Assembly: GCA_014529385.2 (NCBI GenBank)
Contig: CM043944.1
Coordinates: 60,275,268 to 60,339,267 of the forward strand
Direction of reading: 5' to 3'
DNA from: Adiantum capillus-veneris
Lineage: Eukaryota; Streptophyta; Polypodiopsida; Polypodiales; Pteridaceae
Length of the DNA: 64,000 bases
The notes below the pieces were generated by a model, which was given only the letters and a program-made list of their open reading frames with translations, made no database searches and had not been told where the DNA came from. Shown piece by piece: positions 11,930 to 24,335 of this stretch. Each line of letters starts with the position of its first letter. The first letter of the stretch is position 1. Position numbers and translations under genes: made by a program.

Positions 11930-12240
11930 TGTGCAACATGGGCCACTTCCCTTTTGAATATAAGCTCTTTCATATAAGTTTCACTTTTGATTCATGATCT
12001 ATCAATGCAATAAATGGTTATTCAAAATCATCAACCTTCACCAAAGTTTTTGTGGTAGCCCTTGCCCAATGATTTCATGTAAAATGACTCCGTAATATAT
12101 CATATGTGTACTCCTCCTCATGAAATCTGACATGCTTTACTTGTCCAAGAATCTCCCAATCGACCATAATGCTTTCCCATAAATCATCTTCATCAAAATA
12201 TTGGTAGAAGGAAAGAACAAATTCTAGCATTTGTTTGGTG
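11930..12240 (-). pseudogene. Decayed retropepsin fragment, minus strand
   Basis: On the minus strand the frame reads FDEDDLWESIMVDWEILG, then VKVDDFE, a stop, FIALIDHESKVKLI, a stop, and KSLYSKGKWPM. The ALIDHGS-type motif followed by a YxKGKWP segment is characteristic of protease-like domains in some plant gypsy elements. The usual active-site Gly is Glu here, and at least two stops interrupt it. It is a different family from the piece just to its left. Confidence 0.5.
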
Positions 12241-12289
12241 GGAAACTACACTAAAAGCTTCCAAAAGTAGTAACCAGATAGTTACCATG

Positions 12290-12690
12290 GTAAGTGACAA
12301 TACATAGTCAGTCAGACAACATGCGGATGGACTATAAATATGACCCACTATTTCATTTTGAGATTCTCTCGATGTATTTGGATATCTCTAGCTCTCTCAA
12401 AATAGATCTTTTTTTGTAATCTAGACCTAACCCCAAACCTTGTAATCATATCTTGAGCCCTTGGCCAGAATACTTTGTAATTTCATTAAGCTGAAGTTCT
12501 TTCAGTGTTGCTTCCAGTGTACTTTGTTTAGTCTCTGAGTAATATAATTCTAGTTCTAATCAATGTTTCTAGTGTCATTTCATTTCCACTTTTGATTGTG
12601 TCTTCCAGTACTCTAAAGTCTTAAGTCAGATATCAACTAGATCTAACAAACACTATAGAATAGTTATCTGAACACATCCATCTCATTCCA
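12290..12690 (+). mobile_element. 5' LTR (partial call), family I copy C
   Basis: TATAAATA at 12333-12340 is followed by a T-rich, GTAATC-containing R/U5-like stretch ending CTCATTCCA near 12690, a few bases before a primer-site-like TGGCGATCATGG at 12694. The left boundary is a guess. Confidence 0.4.
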
Positions 12691-12775
12691 TTTTGGCGAT
12701 CATGGTGGCTTGAGCTAAATTGCTCTAGACATGTGAACTATCTCCCAGTGGTGTTAAAGCAAATACATAGCAAAC

Positions 12776-14332
12776 ATGCTGCCTAGAAGAGGTCGAAGGC
12801 CAACCACTAGATTCACAGAGGAACCCATTCATGTCAGCCCAATTCCAGAAGAATCCTAGCAAGGCTCTAAAATAGACTAGCAACCTAGAAATGAGACAAA
12901 TGTGGAGCAAACACCAAATCAAGGGATTCTCGTATTCTACTCATTCTCGGTGTAGGCAAGCTAAACGAGCTAAACAAATGAACATTTCCCATGGATCTCA
13001 GAGGATCCATAAACATACTGAGGAAAGTGAGAGTGGTAAAGATGCCATAGATCATCACAAAAGCTAGCAATATTTATAGGGGTCTACTGGGTTGCTTTCT
13101 TTTGTACAACTTTGATGATGTGGCACTCTTAAAAGGCTCAAAAATGAGTTCAAAATTTTCCTAATGCATTCAAGCCTTTGAGAAGTACATAGAACTGAAA
13201 GACATCGATGAAGATGAGTGGGGGAAATATTTTCCACATACCTTAAAGGATGTAGCCTATAAATAGTACTACCATTAACCAACTTGCCAACTCAAGTTAT
13301 ACAGCAAGCTCATTAAGGCTTTCAAGCTATAATATTCAAATAACAATGGTGATGAAGATAGTCTCTACAAACTGGATAAGACTAAGCAAGGGAAGTTATC
13401 GGTCAAAAGCTATGTTGAGAAAATCATTGAACTGACCAAACAATTACAAGAGCCTCCCTCTGAGAAACAAATGAGAGCCTGGTTCTTGAATGTCTTTAGA
13501 AGCAATAAACTAAAAGAGCAATAAGTACCAATGTCGACCAAGAGGCTCAATGATGTGGTACATAGAGCATTGAAATTGGAGCAACAAGAAGAAAAAGGAG
13601 AAGGGGCACAAGAAGAAACATTCTAGTGAGACTGAGTCCTCCACTAAAGAAATTTTTAGTTCTTGTTCTAGCTCCAAATCATTTGAAAGTGACTCATATG
13701 ATAAGGGGAAGGGGAAGAAGATGGGATCTTGGACCAGAAAGATAGAGGAGATGCCCAAGTAGATATCTAAAATTGCAAAGATGAGACCCTCATTCAAGAA
13801 AGCATAGATCTGGTGTTCCAAGTGTAGATCAAACAACCACATGTCAAATGAATTTTCTCAATGCACTTATTGTAAGGCCTTTGGTCATGTTTGGAACCGT
13901 TGTGGGATATGGATTCACCACTTTAAGAAGGGTAAAAACTTATCGATGATTGCGCTGAACAACCCTGAAGCACCCAACACAAAAGGGACCAGTGGGTCCA
14001 AGGAGAGTGAGTCCAGTACAAGCATTGGTGCTGGCAAAGGGAGATATCAAGGTGGAAGTGGAAGGGACAGAGAACAGGGAAATTATGAAAAAAGGAACTT
14101 GAACTACTATGGTTGTGGCAAGTATGGTCACTCTTCTGCCCAGCATCAAGAGGGTTTAAAACCAAAGACATCCGACCAAAATCCACTAGATCCAATACCT
14201 ATCAAGGTGGTTACTAGAAGTAAGGATGTGGTTATTGAAGAAATTCCAGATGAAGAGGACAAGCAAACTATCGAGGCCAAAAGTGGGAACAAGAAAGAGT
14301 GGAGTGGAATGCTAAGGGTAAAGAAAAAATAG
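12776..14332 (+). pseudogene. gag: Gag remnant, family I copy C
   Basis: Begins MLPRRGRRPTTRFTEEP and soon meets stops. A capsid-like part near 13160-13560 includes FEKYIELKDIDEDEWGKYF and KLSVKSYVEKIIELTKQLQEP. A zinc knuckle CTYCKAFGHVWNRC (CX2CX4HX4C) follows at about 13862, then a second knuckle that has lost its first Cys (YYGCGKYGHSSAQH). The following PIPIKVVTRSKD matches KIPMKVVTRAQE of copy B (48.56 kb) and PIKVITRA of copy A, which ties it to family I. Several stops and shifts; nothing of pol is recognisable before R1 begins at 14538. Confidence 0.65.
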
Positions 14333-14537
14333 TGAATGATTGGCAGGAGTAGAGGGAGTTGCTAAAAAAATTAGTGATAATTTATCCAAGAAGCTACTAG
14401 AAAAACCAAAATTCTTGGAATCTTGCACAATTCAAAATCCACCACCCAAATCTTCATAATCTTAGAAGGAGAAGGCAGCATCTGGTCTGGATGAGTCCAT
14501 GATCAATGTAGTGGAAAGGATGGTAAATAATACATGG

Positions 14538-15030
14538 TGTCATAAAATCTAATATCTAACCAACCCAAATGTTTTTCTCATATTAAATTGATCATTTAAT
14601 GTGGGATAATAAACAAGAACAAGGGTTAGAATATAGGCATGTGCTTACACATTTATCTCAACACGGGGCCGATGGTAAAGGGGTCCAAATGAGATATGGC
14701 TTGTCAAAGAGCAAGGCTAGCTAATGGAGCTTAAAAACCTTAGGGTTAGATTCATTAAAGACCTCCAAAGGTTAGTGATAAAAGTTCGTTGACCTTAGAT
14801 AAGCTAGGGTTGTAATTGAGGTGGAAACCTGGCCCAAGCTTGAGGTGCTTGTCGTGCTTGCTTCCTGACTAAGGTGCTTGAGGGGCTTGATGACCAAGGT
14901 TCTAAGGTGCTCCATGACTAAGGTTCTTAAGGGGGTAAGGTGTTCAAAATTCAATGCATACCCCTACGCAAGGGGAGGCAAGCCCTCACTGTAGGATCTA
15001 GAGAGAGAACAAAAACACCCTCTGAAAGCC
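14538..15030 (+). repeat. Dispersed repeat R1, right copy
   Basis: Begins TGTCATAAAATCTAATATC and is the reverse-complement relative of 205-815, including the AAGGTGCTTGA-type repeats in a shorter form. It abuts decayed family I gag, so it may be an independent solo LTR. Confidence 0.55.
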
Positions 15031-16705
15031 TCCGATTTTGACACCAAAAAGACTAAAAGATGCGGATTTTTATTTGCAACTCACCATTTTTACCCTATGT
15101 TTGTTGGGATTTATGCCTTGTGTACCCTCATTGCTACATGATTTATGCTCATGTAATTTGTAAATGTTTGGCTTATTTAGCGGGTCTACACAATTGAAAG
15201 ACAAAGCATAAAAACTCTCTCTTATTTTAAAAATCCAAGAGATAGTCCTTGTACACACTCAAAGCTAAAGACTAAGGTCTAAAAAATTGTAATCTTTTCA
15301 AATTTTAAATATAGAAAGGAGAAAAGGGAAGGTGGTCGTGTGATCTTGGGAGTTGTGGGAAGTTGTAACCAACTCCCTACATCTCTCCTTACACAACACT
15401 TTTCAAATTCTCTTGGGTTGGGTGCTCTCTTGCTCTCTCTTGTCTGTGTGCTTTCTTGCAAGATCTATGGAGGAAGAGGGAGAGAGTGAGGATGATGATG
15501 GTTGTCATATCTCCTGTGTGCTCTAGATTAGGGAAGCTTTTTTGTGTGTACATGGCTATGGCCGTTCTTGAGAGAAGAGAGAAAATGTGTGTGTATGTGT
15601 GTATCGAGAGAATGAGAGATGTACTTGCAACTTTTATGGCTATGGGGCACCCCAAAGCATAGATTTTGCTTGCTCTTGAGCCCGGATCATTGAAATTTTG
15701 GTGTGCTTGGAAGGTAGTTCTCATTGGTGCATCCGCCAAGAAAAGTTGGCCATGAAGTTGCAAGAATTGAGGTAGTTGTTCGAAGTGGCTCGGAAGAAAA
15801 TCAAGAAAGGAGGAGATTCTTTGCAATTTGTAGCATATTTGAGCATGTAAAAGTAGAGTAACTGAGAAAAGCAAGCCTTCAAATGTGGAAGATGGACACA
15901 AGAATCATGTGTGAACAAGGGTTGTTCATTGAAGAAAACCATGTGCAGCCGGTAAGTCACAGTCACCGATGTAGTCATTGACGCTAGGTATGAAGAGAGG
16001 AGAACATTGGCCAACCTCAGAAGGAAGGGGGATTTTCAAGTCATTTTAAGTATGGATTGCATGCATAGAAGAGAAAAATCAGAACAAGGGGTAGAATTTG
16101 CAGGAGCAATAGAATAGAAGAGGAGATATTGCAGGTATTACACTTAGGGGATGACAAAGGGGGAAACCATGTCCATGTAGTAGGGTACAAAGATTGAAGA
16201 CCGACATGGAGGGTGAAGGCAGAGTTGGGCAGAGAATGAAAAAGAGCAAGGAGAATAAGAAGAAGGGTTTTAGGAGTAGAACATCATGCGGAAGGGGATG
16301 CAAGAAAGAGGTTTGCAGAGCCAAAGGCAGATGAAGAAGATAAAAAAAGCAGCACAGAGGATCCCTATAAGACTGCGAGGTGTTGATGAGCACTAGAATG
16401 GCGTTCTTCTTCTTCTCTTTGTCTCATAATTTTTCTGTCCACTCGCTGGCGTTGTTAGGAGTTTTCTGGAAGAAGTGATTGTGCATAAGTACATACACAT
16501 GCATGGTGCATCGAATAAAGGATTGCCCATTTTCTAGAGCCAGATGGTTACATGGGGCCCACATGTGTACAGGTAGGACAGTGTGTACATAGTACATTGA
16601 TTTTCATTATCACTAGTATCAGTGTGCTTTTCTATAATAATGAGGAGTTGGTGGAGCGTAAAACTTCTCAAGGAAGCTATCAGTTGGGTCATGCCATGAG
16701 GTAAG
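15031..16705. other. No gene seen
   Basis: Simple-sequence-biased DNA rich in GAGA and TGTG. Open frames here are short and low-complexity. It probably belongs to the element into which the copia-like element at 16706 inserted, because the GTAAG target repeats continue across it. Confidence 0.35.
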
Positions 16706-17015
16706 TGTTAGGATTTGGATCATGCTAGCTATGGTGGATGAAAGAGAAACATGGTGCAAGTGTGTGTAAGCAAGCTTATCACTCAAGTGAATTAGGTTCC
16801 AAGATAGATTAGCTTGGACTCATAAACACAATCTTGATTATTCACTTAGCTTAGCACAAGCTCACCATAGACAAGCATGTAGTGCAAAATGAGTTGTTGT
16901 TTATTGATTCAAGAAATGAGCTTTAAGTAGCTCTACAGCCTTGCTCCACAATATGTGGGATAAATCCACTCTCCTCTCCTTGACTCACGCCTTAGGACAA
17001 AGCTCACACTTTAAA
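16706..17015 (-). repeat. LTR (3' end of the element)
   Basis: 310 bp, matching 18919-19228. Its outermost internal-facing bases read TTTAAAGTG on the minus strand where the partner has TGTAAAGTG. Confidence 0.92.
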
Positions 17016-17028
17016 ATCCTCCCCTTGA
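17016..17028 (-). promoter_or_regulatory. Polypurine tract
   Basis: On the minus strand CCTCAAGGGGAGGAT directly precedes the LTR. Two further CTCCCC-rich echoes (about 17231 and 17400) resemble it but are not next to an LTR. Confidence 0.7.
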
Positions 17029-17065
17029 GGTTTGGACTAAGACAAGATACTGAAGATGCACGATC

Positions 17066-17225
17066 CACACAGGCTAACAAAATCCACACAGGATGGTGAT
17101 ATCCACACAGGAGAATAAAATCCACAAAGGATGGTGATATCCACATAGGATGGTAAAATCCACATAAGAAAGATCCACAAAGGATGGTGATATCCACACA
17201 GGATGATAAGCTGGTATCCACACAG
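17066..17225. repeat. ATCCACACAGGATGGTGAT minisatellite
   Basis: About eight imperfect units of ATCCACA(C/A)AGGATGGT.. in the internal region of the copia-like element. They explain the repetitive Leu-Cys-Gly-Tyr open frames on the minus strand, which are not genes. Confidence 0.8.
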
Positions 17226-18904
17226 GAAAAAGTCCTCCCCTACAAGTAGAGAGTCTGCATCTTCAAAATGGGTCTTCCCAAACGCTACTTTCATCTTCGT
17301 CCTTTTTGTCTTCTACTATCTGAGCTGATCCTCTATCAGGTCTCCTGCCTTCGTTGCTTCTGCTGTTACTTTTAGCTGCTTCATGGTCTGACTTTGTATC
17401 CTCCCCTTGAACGAGTACTTCTGTTCCCTTTTTTGTGGTACAATCAGGCTTTATTCCATGAGTCATAATGACATGCAACAATATGCGAAAATATCCTATG
17501 AAAAGGTTTATGCAAAAATTACTGCTCTCTTCCATCTTGGTTATACTCCGAGAGCCCAAGCATGCGGATTTTCTCATACAATTTGTCACAAATTCTTCAC
17601 ACATGGAGAGATTTTAGCGATTTGGAGACTCTCGAATGCCAATCTCTATCCCATTACAAAAGCACACAATGTCATCCATGTAGAAAAATATAATTACATA
17701 CATTGCAAGAATTTTGTTGTGCTTGGCTGCAAGATTCTAATTTTAATGTCCTTTTAACAAAATGTGAAGTACCTCTTCACTCGAGGTGAAGTCACCCTTC
17801 ACGGTTTTGTTTTACCTTGGCGTATTTGGCCTGGAGATGCCTTTTGAAGCGCGATAATATCTGCCTTTGAATGTCTTTTGGAAGGTTTTGAAAACTCTGA
17901 GATGCTTGGAAGCCTTTGGTCGGGCTCTTTGATGCCTTTGAGGATTTGAAAATTTTGGGGTGTCTTGCTGCAGTTTGGTGGGAGCAAGGCCTTGAGCTTG
18001 GGAGCTTTGAACTTCTTGGAGGTGCTCGATGCTCCTGGTAGTCAGTCCGTGGGAATGAGGTTTTAAGACACTAGTGGCATTTGAAAAGCTTTGTGGGAAG
18101 GCAAGCTTGTTAAGGTGCCGAGGTGAGGTTGAAGCCAATGAGCCCGCGTGGGAAAGGGGGGCTCAAGAGGGGCGGGGTTGAAGCCTTTAACATGCAGCAC
18201 CGTGGGAAGGGGGGCCCCGTAGGGGCGGACCCGAAATTCAAATTAAAGGTAGTTGAGTGCCGGTTGAAGTCCACCCAGTGGGAGCCCTATTTAAGTGTCG
18301 CCGCCCTTTAAAGGATGGTCAAAGGCTCCAAAAAAAAGGGTGTTCCCACCACGTGAGCTCACAAAGGAGGTGTGAAAAAGTTTGATGAGCATTAAAGGAG
18401 TCAAAACACACACAGAAAGGATTAGCTACACACACACACACAAAGGATTAGCTATCACAAAGAACAGAGAATGAAGCTTTGTAAGTTCGAATCTTTGTTC
18501 AAAGTGTTGATTGACAAAATGTAGCTCAAATTTTGTGTGGTTGGGCTTGGTTGAAAGCTCTCGAGGCAGGCTACACACACACACTAATTGCAAATGCCAA
18601 TTAACCTAAAATAAGGAGCAGCCGTTGAATGCAAAATGCAAGTTCTTGGAAATTGAATGCAACCTCTAATGCTAATTCTCTCCCTAATCAAGTCTACCTA
18701 GCCATGGAGGGTAGTGGCCTCTTGGGTGTGCCAAGGACATGCCCACACATAGCTAGATTAGTGCTTGATTAGTGAGATATGCAGCTTAACTATGAAACTG
18801 TTAATGGGCCGTGACAACAATTATGCAATGCTAATCGATCTAATGGAGATGCTAATGATTAACACACACTAATGCATAATGACAATCCTAGCTCGCACAC
18901 TCGA

Positions 18905-18916
18905 GCTCTGATACCA
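18905..18916 (-). promoter_or_regulatory. Primer binding site (initiator Met tRNA type)
   Basis: TGGTATCAGAGC on the minus strand, two bases from the LTR end. This site is standard for plant copia elements. Confidence 0.9.
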
Positions 18917-18918
18917 AA

Positions 18919-19228
18919 TGTTAGGATTTGGATCGTGCTAGCTATGGTGGATGAAAGAGAAACATGGTGCAAGTGTGTGTAAGCAAGCTTATCACTCAAG
19001 TGAATTAGGTTCCAAGATAGATTAGCTTGGACTCATAAACACAATCTTGAGTATTGACTTAGCTTAGCACAAGCTCACCATAGACAAGCATGTAGTGCAA
19101 AATGAGTTGTTGTTTATTGATTCAAGAAATGAGCTTTAAGTAGCTCTACAGCCTTGCTCCAAAGTATGTGGGATAAGTCCACTCTCCTCTCCTTGACTCG
19201 CACCTTAGGACAAAGCTCACACTTTACA
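18919..19228 (-). repeat. LTR (5' end of the element)
   Basis: 310 bp; TGTAAAGTG...CCTAACA on the minus strand, followed on the plus strand by the second copy of the GTAAG target duplication. Confidence 0.92.
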
Positions 19229-19233
19229 GTAAG

Positions 19234-20029
19234 CAGGTGCATCAGAAGACATTCAGTGGCGTCTGGAGGTCGAATGGGAGATCAAGACTTACACGTGGAA
19301 AAGTGAGGACACAACGGGTGTCTTTTCTTGTGATGAATTATGCAGAAATATCATCATGAGAACTATATTTGGGGGCCACTTCACCTGATTGTGGGATGCA
19401 TTATTGGAAAAAGTTGAGTGCCAGGTGTGTGGATGGATGTAGAAAGGTAACAAAAACGCACTGCATGGCTATTTTTTGGCATGTTCGTGGTCCATTTCAG
19501 GTCAATCATAAGGCCAAAGGTGGCTAAGGGATAAATTGAAGTGTGGATACTAGAAAACCTAAGAAAAAAACCAAAAAAACATGGAGAGAAGAGGATGAAG
19601 AGCTTCTACCTGTGTTTGCTATTTTTGGAGCTGTTTTGGCCATAAACTGCTCATATGAGCTCGGTTTTGAGCACTTTGATATTGTAGACTGGGATTTTGG
19701 CCATTCCGAATGCAATGGAGCTGTCCATTTTGCCAAATTCCTCACTATTTTCCTTCTATTTTTTCTATGTAAGTTTCTTCTGCGAGCGAAGCCTCTGCTC
19801 AAATTTGTGATTGTATCTGGCATATTTTATCCATATGGTGTGAACTATTTGTCCCGCTGGTGTTAGCTCAAGATCAATTTTGTCTAAGCATTAGAAATAT
19901 TCCTCCTTTGAGCTGATTTGTGTGTGTGTGTATGTGTGATGAGTGGGAAAATGAAAAGTCTCTCCTCTCACTCCATCGGTGTGTTCCCTCTCTTGATCAG
20001 GTGGGTTGTGTAAGCCTAGTGGTGCCCCA

Positions 20030-20069
<40 letters not shown>

Positions 20070-20129
20070 TATCCTAGGAGTGTTTTTTGGGTGATTATAG
20101 ATGTGTTGTGTGTATTTCCATCCCGCTCA
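19234..20129 (+). mobile_element. 5' LTR (right part), family II copy 1
   Basis: Sequence leading to ...CCCGCTCA, eight bases before the primer site at 20138. It contains the GT tract at 20032. The left part of this LTR may lie before 16706, since the copia-like element is inserted in continuous sequence. No partner LTR was matched, so the extent is inferred. Confidence 0.4.
20032..20068. repeat. GT microsatellite
   Basis: Uninterrupted (GT)n of about 18 units just before the LTR end. The Val-Cys repeat frame over it is spurious. Confidence 0.95.
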
Positions 20130-20137
20130 CATTCCTT

Positions 20138-20155
20138 TGGTGCCCCCACGGAGGA
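20138..20155 (+). promoter_or_regulatory. Primer binding site, family II copy 1
   Basis: TGGTGCCCCCACGGAGGA, identical over 18 bases to the site of the complete element at 53803. Confidence 0.8.
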
Positions 20156-20848
20156 TCTTCTTCAAGTACCTTCAGCTTTGAGATTACAAATTACAGATTA
20201 CAGGTTACATTTTACAGGATACAGGTACAGGTACAAGTGATTTACACGGGTACATGTAGCTAGAGTAGAGTGATATACACGCAAGTGGAAGTCACTTGCA
20301 GTTGCAGTGGGTATGCATCATTTGGCACTTGTTTGATTTCTTTGTCTGGTATTGTATGTTACTTGTGGATACTGCCATTGTATGCCTTTGTGGAGCCAAA
20401 CTTGGTTTTATTTGGCAGTCCCAACCATTTTTGAGACTTGGTCTGGAAGATAGTCATTTCTGAGACTTGACTATACGATATTTGCATAAACCTTCATGAG
20501 ACGGTTGTGGTGAGGTTTTATTGAGCTGGTGGATTCTCAAGTGTGAGATCCTTTCGGTGATATAGGTGGCTGGAGCACCGTTTGGGTGACCTCGTTATAG
20601 GCTATGTACTAGTGATTCCTACTTGATGCTTGGGTGCCATTGTTGGCAGATTATGCATACATATACCGTCTATATTTTGGGGTTTTACTGCTCTAATTTT
20701 GGGGAGACTCTGCCAAAAATTTTCCAAGTTGTGATGGCTGGATTTTGGTCTTTTGAGCCATTTATGTTGTTATGCTGTAGAAATTCTGGCAAAATCAGAG
20801 GGTAATTAGTCAAGTGTGCTTTCTTGAGAGCTGCATGGTTGGCCTTTA
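20156..20848 (+). other. Untranslated leader, family II copy 1
   Basis: About 700 bases with no conserved coding capacity. It starts with short ACAGATTACAGG/ACAGGTACAGG repeats near 20180-20240. A 60-codon frame at 20623 has no recognisable features and I do not call it. Confidence 0.4.
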
Positions 20849-21064
20849 ATGGATAATCACGACGGACCTCAGTTCACTCCTTTTCATTTTGCACAAAGAA
20901 TCCACATAAATGTTCATGTGGATAGGAAGATTTTTTACCAACAGCACATAGTCTTTACGTTTGGGCCAAGACGATTAAGCGAGATACCAGAATCCTTGCC
21001 TGTTATAATTCCGATGATTAACTATGAAAACCCATTTGATGTGCATGTGTTCATCCTTTTCTAA
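20849..21064 (+). CDS. Pre-gag mini-ORF, 71 aa, family II copy 1
   Basis: Intact ATG-to-stop ORF starting MDNHDGPQFTPFHF and ending FDVHVFILF. It aligns over its full length with the 72-residue ORF at 54108-54326: MDN(H/N)..., PFHF, RI.IN(V/I), (D/S)RKI.(Y/F)QQ..VF.FG..R..EI..S, PVI.P.I.Y, FDV..FIL. The pattern alternates hydrophobic residues and predicts beta strands; there is no signal peptide or zinc site. It sits after the primer site and about 105 bases before gag. It is intact although the gag beside it is broken. Function unknown; conservation in three elements argues it is, or was, translated. Confidence 0.6.
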   Translation: MDNHDGPQFTPFHFAQRIHINVHVDRKIFYQQHIVFTFGPRRLSEIPESLPVIIPMINYENPFDVHVFILF

Positions 21065-21169
21065 AGCTTGAGCTCCATTGAAGTTTCTGAAGATTGAGTC
21101 AGTAAAAAGTTTTGGATTCTTACACCTGTGTTAGAAGGGGTTCTCAAAGCATTGAAACTTGGGTGGCCA

Positions 21170-23436
21170 TGGCTTTCTCTTATCCAAAATTTCATGGAAT
21201 AAGTGATGAAGATGTGAAAGACTTTTTGGAAAAGATGGAGGTGGACTGCATTAGAAACCGGATTCACAATCCTATGTAGATGTTATGTCTTCGTGACATA
21301 TGTAAGTGTTCAATGGCATGGGAGTGGATGTGCAAGCAAGGCCTTTTCACCACAGGTACCCCCACCTGACATGATGAAGAAGGAAAATTACTTGGTTGGT
21401 ATTTGGGAGAATATACGTTGGAGAGTGGAGTTAAAGAAGCCTAGGACATATGAAGATGCACTAGATGTAGCAGGGAACAAAGAGTGAAAACTCAGAAGAA
21501 TGAGTTAGCTAGAAGTAGAGTCTTTTCCCAGGAGGTGTGAATTTCAGCCTATGGATTTTTTGCAAGGTTGCATGCCAGGGGTTCATCATGAACCAGTGGT
21601 TTCTATTACTCCTCAAGTTATGCCAGCAGTGGTCACTACAATAGTGCAAGATGATGGGCTAAGGCAAGACATGAGGCAAGTGGTAGATTTAATGAAGAAT
21701 ATTAGCCTAAACATGCTAGGTAATGTTGAAAATAATCAAGATCGTGTGAGGAGCCACGAGGTGAAGAAAAACCCAAGAATGTTGTTGGACAAAGAAATGG
21801 TAGGGTCTGGAGGCAGACACTCACGTGTTATAATTGTAGAGAGTTGGGCCACATCAGTCCACAATGTGATAAGACACCAAGGATGGGGGGAGACATGTAT
21901 CCATTGCCAAGACATGTGCTAACTAGGTCAAATGATTATGGAATTGAAATTAAGGGAGAAGAAGGAACCAATGGATTAACCCAAGAGGAAAAGGGAAAGA
22001 CAAAAGTGATAAGTGTGGTCACCTTGGAGAAGGCAGCAAAGCTGGAGGATACATTAGTGATGCGTATTGGGAAGAGGACCACACGGGGTAAGGAAGGAAG
22101 AAATGGTGCAGGTCCTAGTAAGAAGAAGGAAAAGAGTCATGAAGATGAGCATGTTTAGGCCAAGAGGAAAAGAAGGGCTCGTCGCAAGTTTCATGTTTCA
22201 CATTTTCCACTAGGATATGGGCAATTAAGCTATATCTTGAAGGAGGATCTGACAAGCATGAAAGCAGATCCTACTTTTGGGCAGCTTATAGAGATGGTGG
22301 CTAAGCTAAAGAGACAATGGAAGAGGATGGTTAACCCAATCGAGAAAGAACCAGAGAGAGGTTAAGTGAAGGTGTTGGTGATGGATGAGCTACCAGACAT
22401 TTTCCCAATAGTAGGGTGTGGCACAGAAGAAAAAATATGGGACAAGTTTATTTTGATGGTGGAGCCCATATATGTGTCATAACACAGTCATGTGTTGAGA
22501 AGATGGGTCTCACAGTGACTGGGGTTTCAGGCTTCTAGATCAGATTGGCAAACCATCAAAAATTAAAATTTTTGGGTGTTGTAAAGAGCTTAGAAGAGGA
22601 GGTGTATGATGCAAAGGTGGTGGTTGATTTTCATGTGATGCCAACGGGGTTGGGAGCATATCTTATTTAATGGGTAGACCATGGTTATGTGTAGTGGGAT
22701 CTGTTCAAGATTGGAGACGTGGTAGGATTCGCCTCTATGGAAAGACAGGTGTCAAGAAGCTATACAATATGGACACAAGGAAACTATTGGAGGAACTTTA
22801 TGAAGATGTAAATGAGTCTAGTGATGAAGACTATTTCACAGTGTCTGACGAGGATAGTATTAGTACTACCAGCAATGATGATGATGTTGATGTTGCAGTT
22901 TTTTTGATGGACAAAGAAATCCATGAGTCTGGTTTAGCTGCATTTGCAAATGAGATTGAAGACGAAAGTGGAGGGCCTTATGAAGTGATTGAAGGGTTGA
23001 TGCAAACCAAGGTTGAATTGTCAAAGAAGCAGGAATTGATGACACAAATGATCAGTGGAGACCTCTCTATGGACAAGGAGATATATTTGCACATGCTGGC
23101 TAGTTTTCTTGATTTGTTCGTTACTTCATATGAAGAGATTAGAGTGTTCAAAGGAGAAGAGATGCATATAGAGTTGAAGGAAGGTGCTAAGCCAGTGCGG
23201 CAAAGTCTAACAAGGATGGGTCAAGAGCAGATGGAAGCCTTGGGGGAAGAGGTGGACAAATTATTGAAGGCAGGGTTCATAGTCCCAGTGGAGACCACAA
23301 AATGGGTGAGTCCAATAGTGGTCAGCCCAAAGAAGGATGGAAAGTGGAGGATTTGTGTTGATTTTAAACCCTTAAATGCATCCACTAAGAAGAACCCATA
23401 TCCTCTTCCATTCATCAATCAAATCTTGGATTCAGT
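21170..23436 (+). pseudogene. Gag-PR-RT remnant, family II copy 1
   Basis: Gag starts MAFSYPKFHGISDEDV and meets a stop within 40 codons. A zinc knuckle (C-Y-N-C-R-E-L-G-H-I-S-P-Q-C) is readable near 21828-21870 after a frameshift. The pre-protease segment (DPTFGQLIEMVAKLKRQW) and a protease remnant follow with stops. An open stretch at 22670-23479 carries GRPWL, an acidic linker, and the RT start (AGFIVPVETTKWVSP, KKDGKWRICVDFKPLN). RT is cut at about 23436, before its catalytic YxDD, where family I sequence begins. At least five stops and several shifts make it inactive. Confidence 0.85.
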
Positions 23437-24333
23437 ACCATTTTTCGGAGTTCTCTTTGTAAAACACTTATTATTTTGATAAATCAAGAATATTGTAACT
23501 CCTATTTTCTCGGATAAACTCTGTAATTAATGAGCTGGGGCTACAAGCATTCAGATTGTATCAACCTATCATTACCCATCTTTGGTAGAACTCCCAGATG
23601 ATTAGTTTTGACCACCAAAAACCTTGGCTAAGGTATAAAAGCCAATTTTTGTAAGTTTTATATAAGTTTTGGATAATGAAATACACAACGTGAGCTAAGG
23701 ACGCTCACTCCTCTCCTTCTTGCGATTCCTACTCCCTCCCTGGTTGTCACATTTGCAATCGTGTTTGTTGCATTGCAACCGCAGGTAAGAGCTCTACGCA
23801 TTGACGTAAGCAGTTCACACTAATCCATAGATTTTGGTATCGCCGATCCACGGCCTAATTTCATCATAACTAGGAATTTACACTTTCAAATCAAAAACTA
23901 AGCATAGGCGGGATATTGGGCCATCATTGCTAAGCATTTAGATGCATTCTGAGTCGAAAACGACTAGGTCAAAATCCACTCATGTTAATAATCTCGATTT
24001 TGGAACTTGACCTAGAGTGGGGTTTGAGACCATTAGAATGTGTGCTTAGGTCTTATAAACATGTCTTAGAAGTTCCATTACGTTTGGATGTCATTTGATG
24101 TTGTAACGGATGTGATTTGTTTGTCGATGAGCGATTGGCTTTTGGTGATTTCAGTCACTTGAGTGTAGCTTGAGTTAGATGCAAGTTGTTAGTTATTTTT
24201 CAAGAGATTGACAACCTCTTGTAGCCTCTATGCACTAGTCGAGTCAGCTTCATCCCATGGATTGACAATTTAATCGTGGTTCTCGCTAATACTGCAATAA
24301 GATAGAATGGTGAGGTTAGACATGCGTCCCACA
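23437..24333 (+). mobile_element. 5' LTR, family I copy A
   Basis: Begins where family II RT is interrupted and ends ...CGTCCCACA at 24333, two bases before the primer site. TATAAAAG lies at 23634-23641. No 3' LTR for this copy was found near 36 kb, so the exact start is inferred from the loss of RT similarity. Confidence 0.55.
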
Positions 24334-24335
24334 TT

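Larger units (their letters stand above)
16706..19228 (-). mobile_element. Non-autonomous copia-like LTR element
   Basis: Two 310-bp LTRs (16706-17015 and 18919-19228) in direct orientation enclose 1.9 kb without readable pol. The target duplication GTAAG is perfect (16701-16705 and 19229-19233). The primer site TGGTATCAGAGC (minus, plus 18905-18916) and the tract AAGGGGAGGAT on the minus strand beside the left LTR show the element reads leftward. About nine differences separate the LTRs by eye (roughly 3 percent), so it is older than the 51-62 kb element. With no gag, PR, IN or RT it must have depended on proteins from another element. The first minus-strand LTR base pair at the left copy is TT instead of TG. 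Confidence 0.9.

Noticed and set aside
16985-17294. Cys/Leu/Trp-rich repetitive frames on the minus strand
   Set aside because: Explained by the ATCCACACAGGATGG minisatellite in the copia-like element.
20623-20805. 60-codon ORF in the family II leader
   Set aside because: No counterpart in the complete element or element III leaders, unlike the mini-ORF that follows it.
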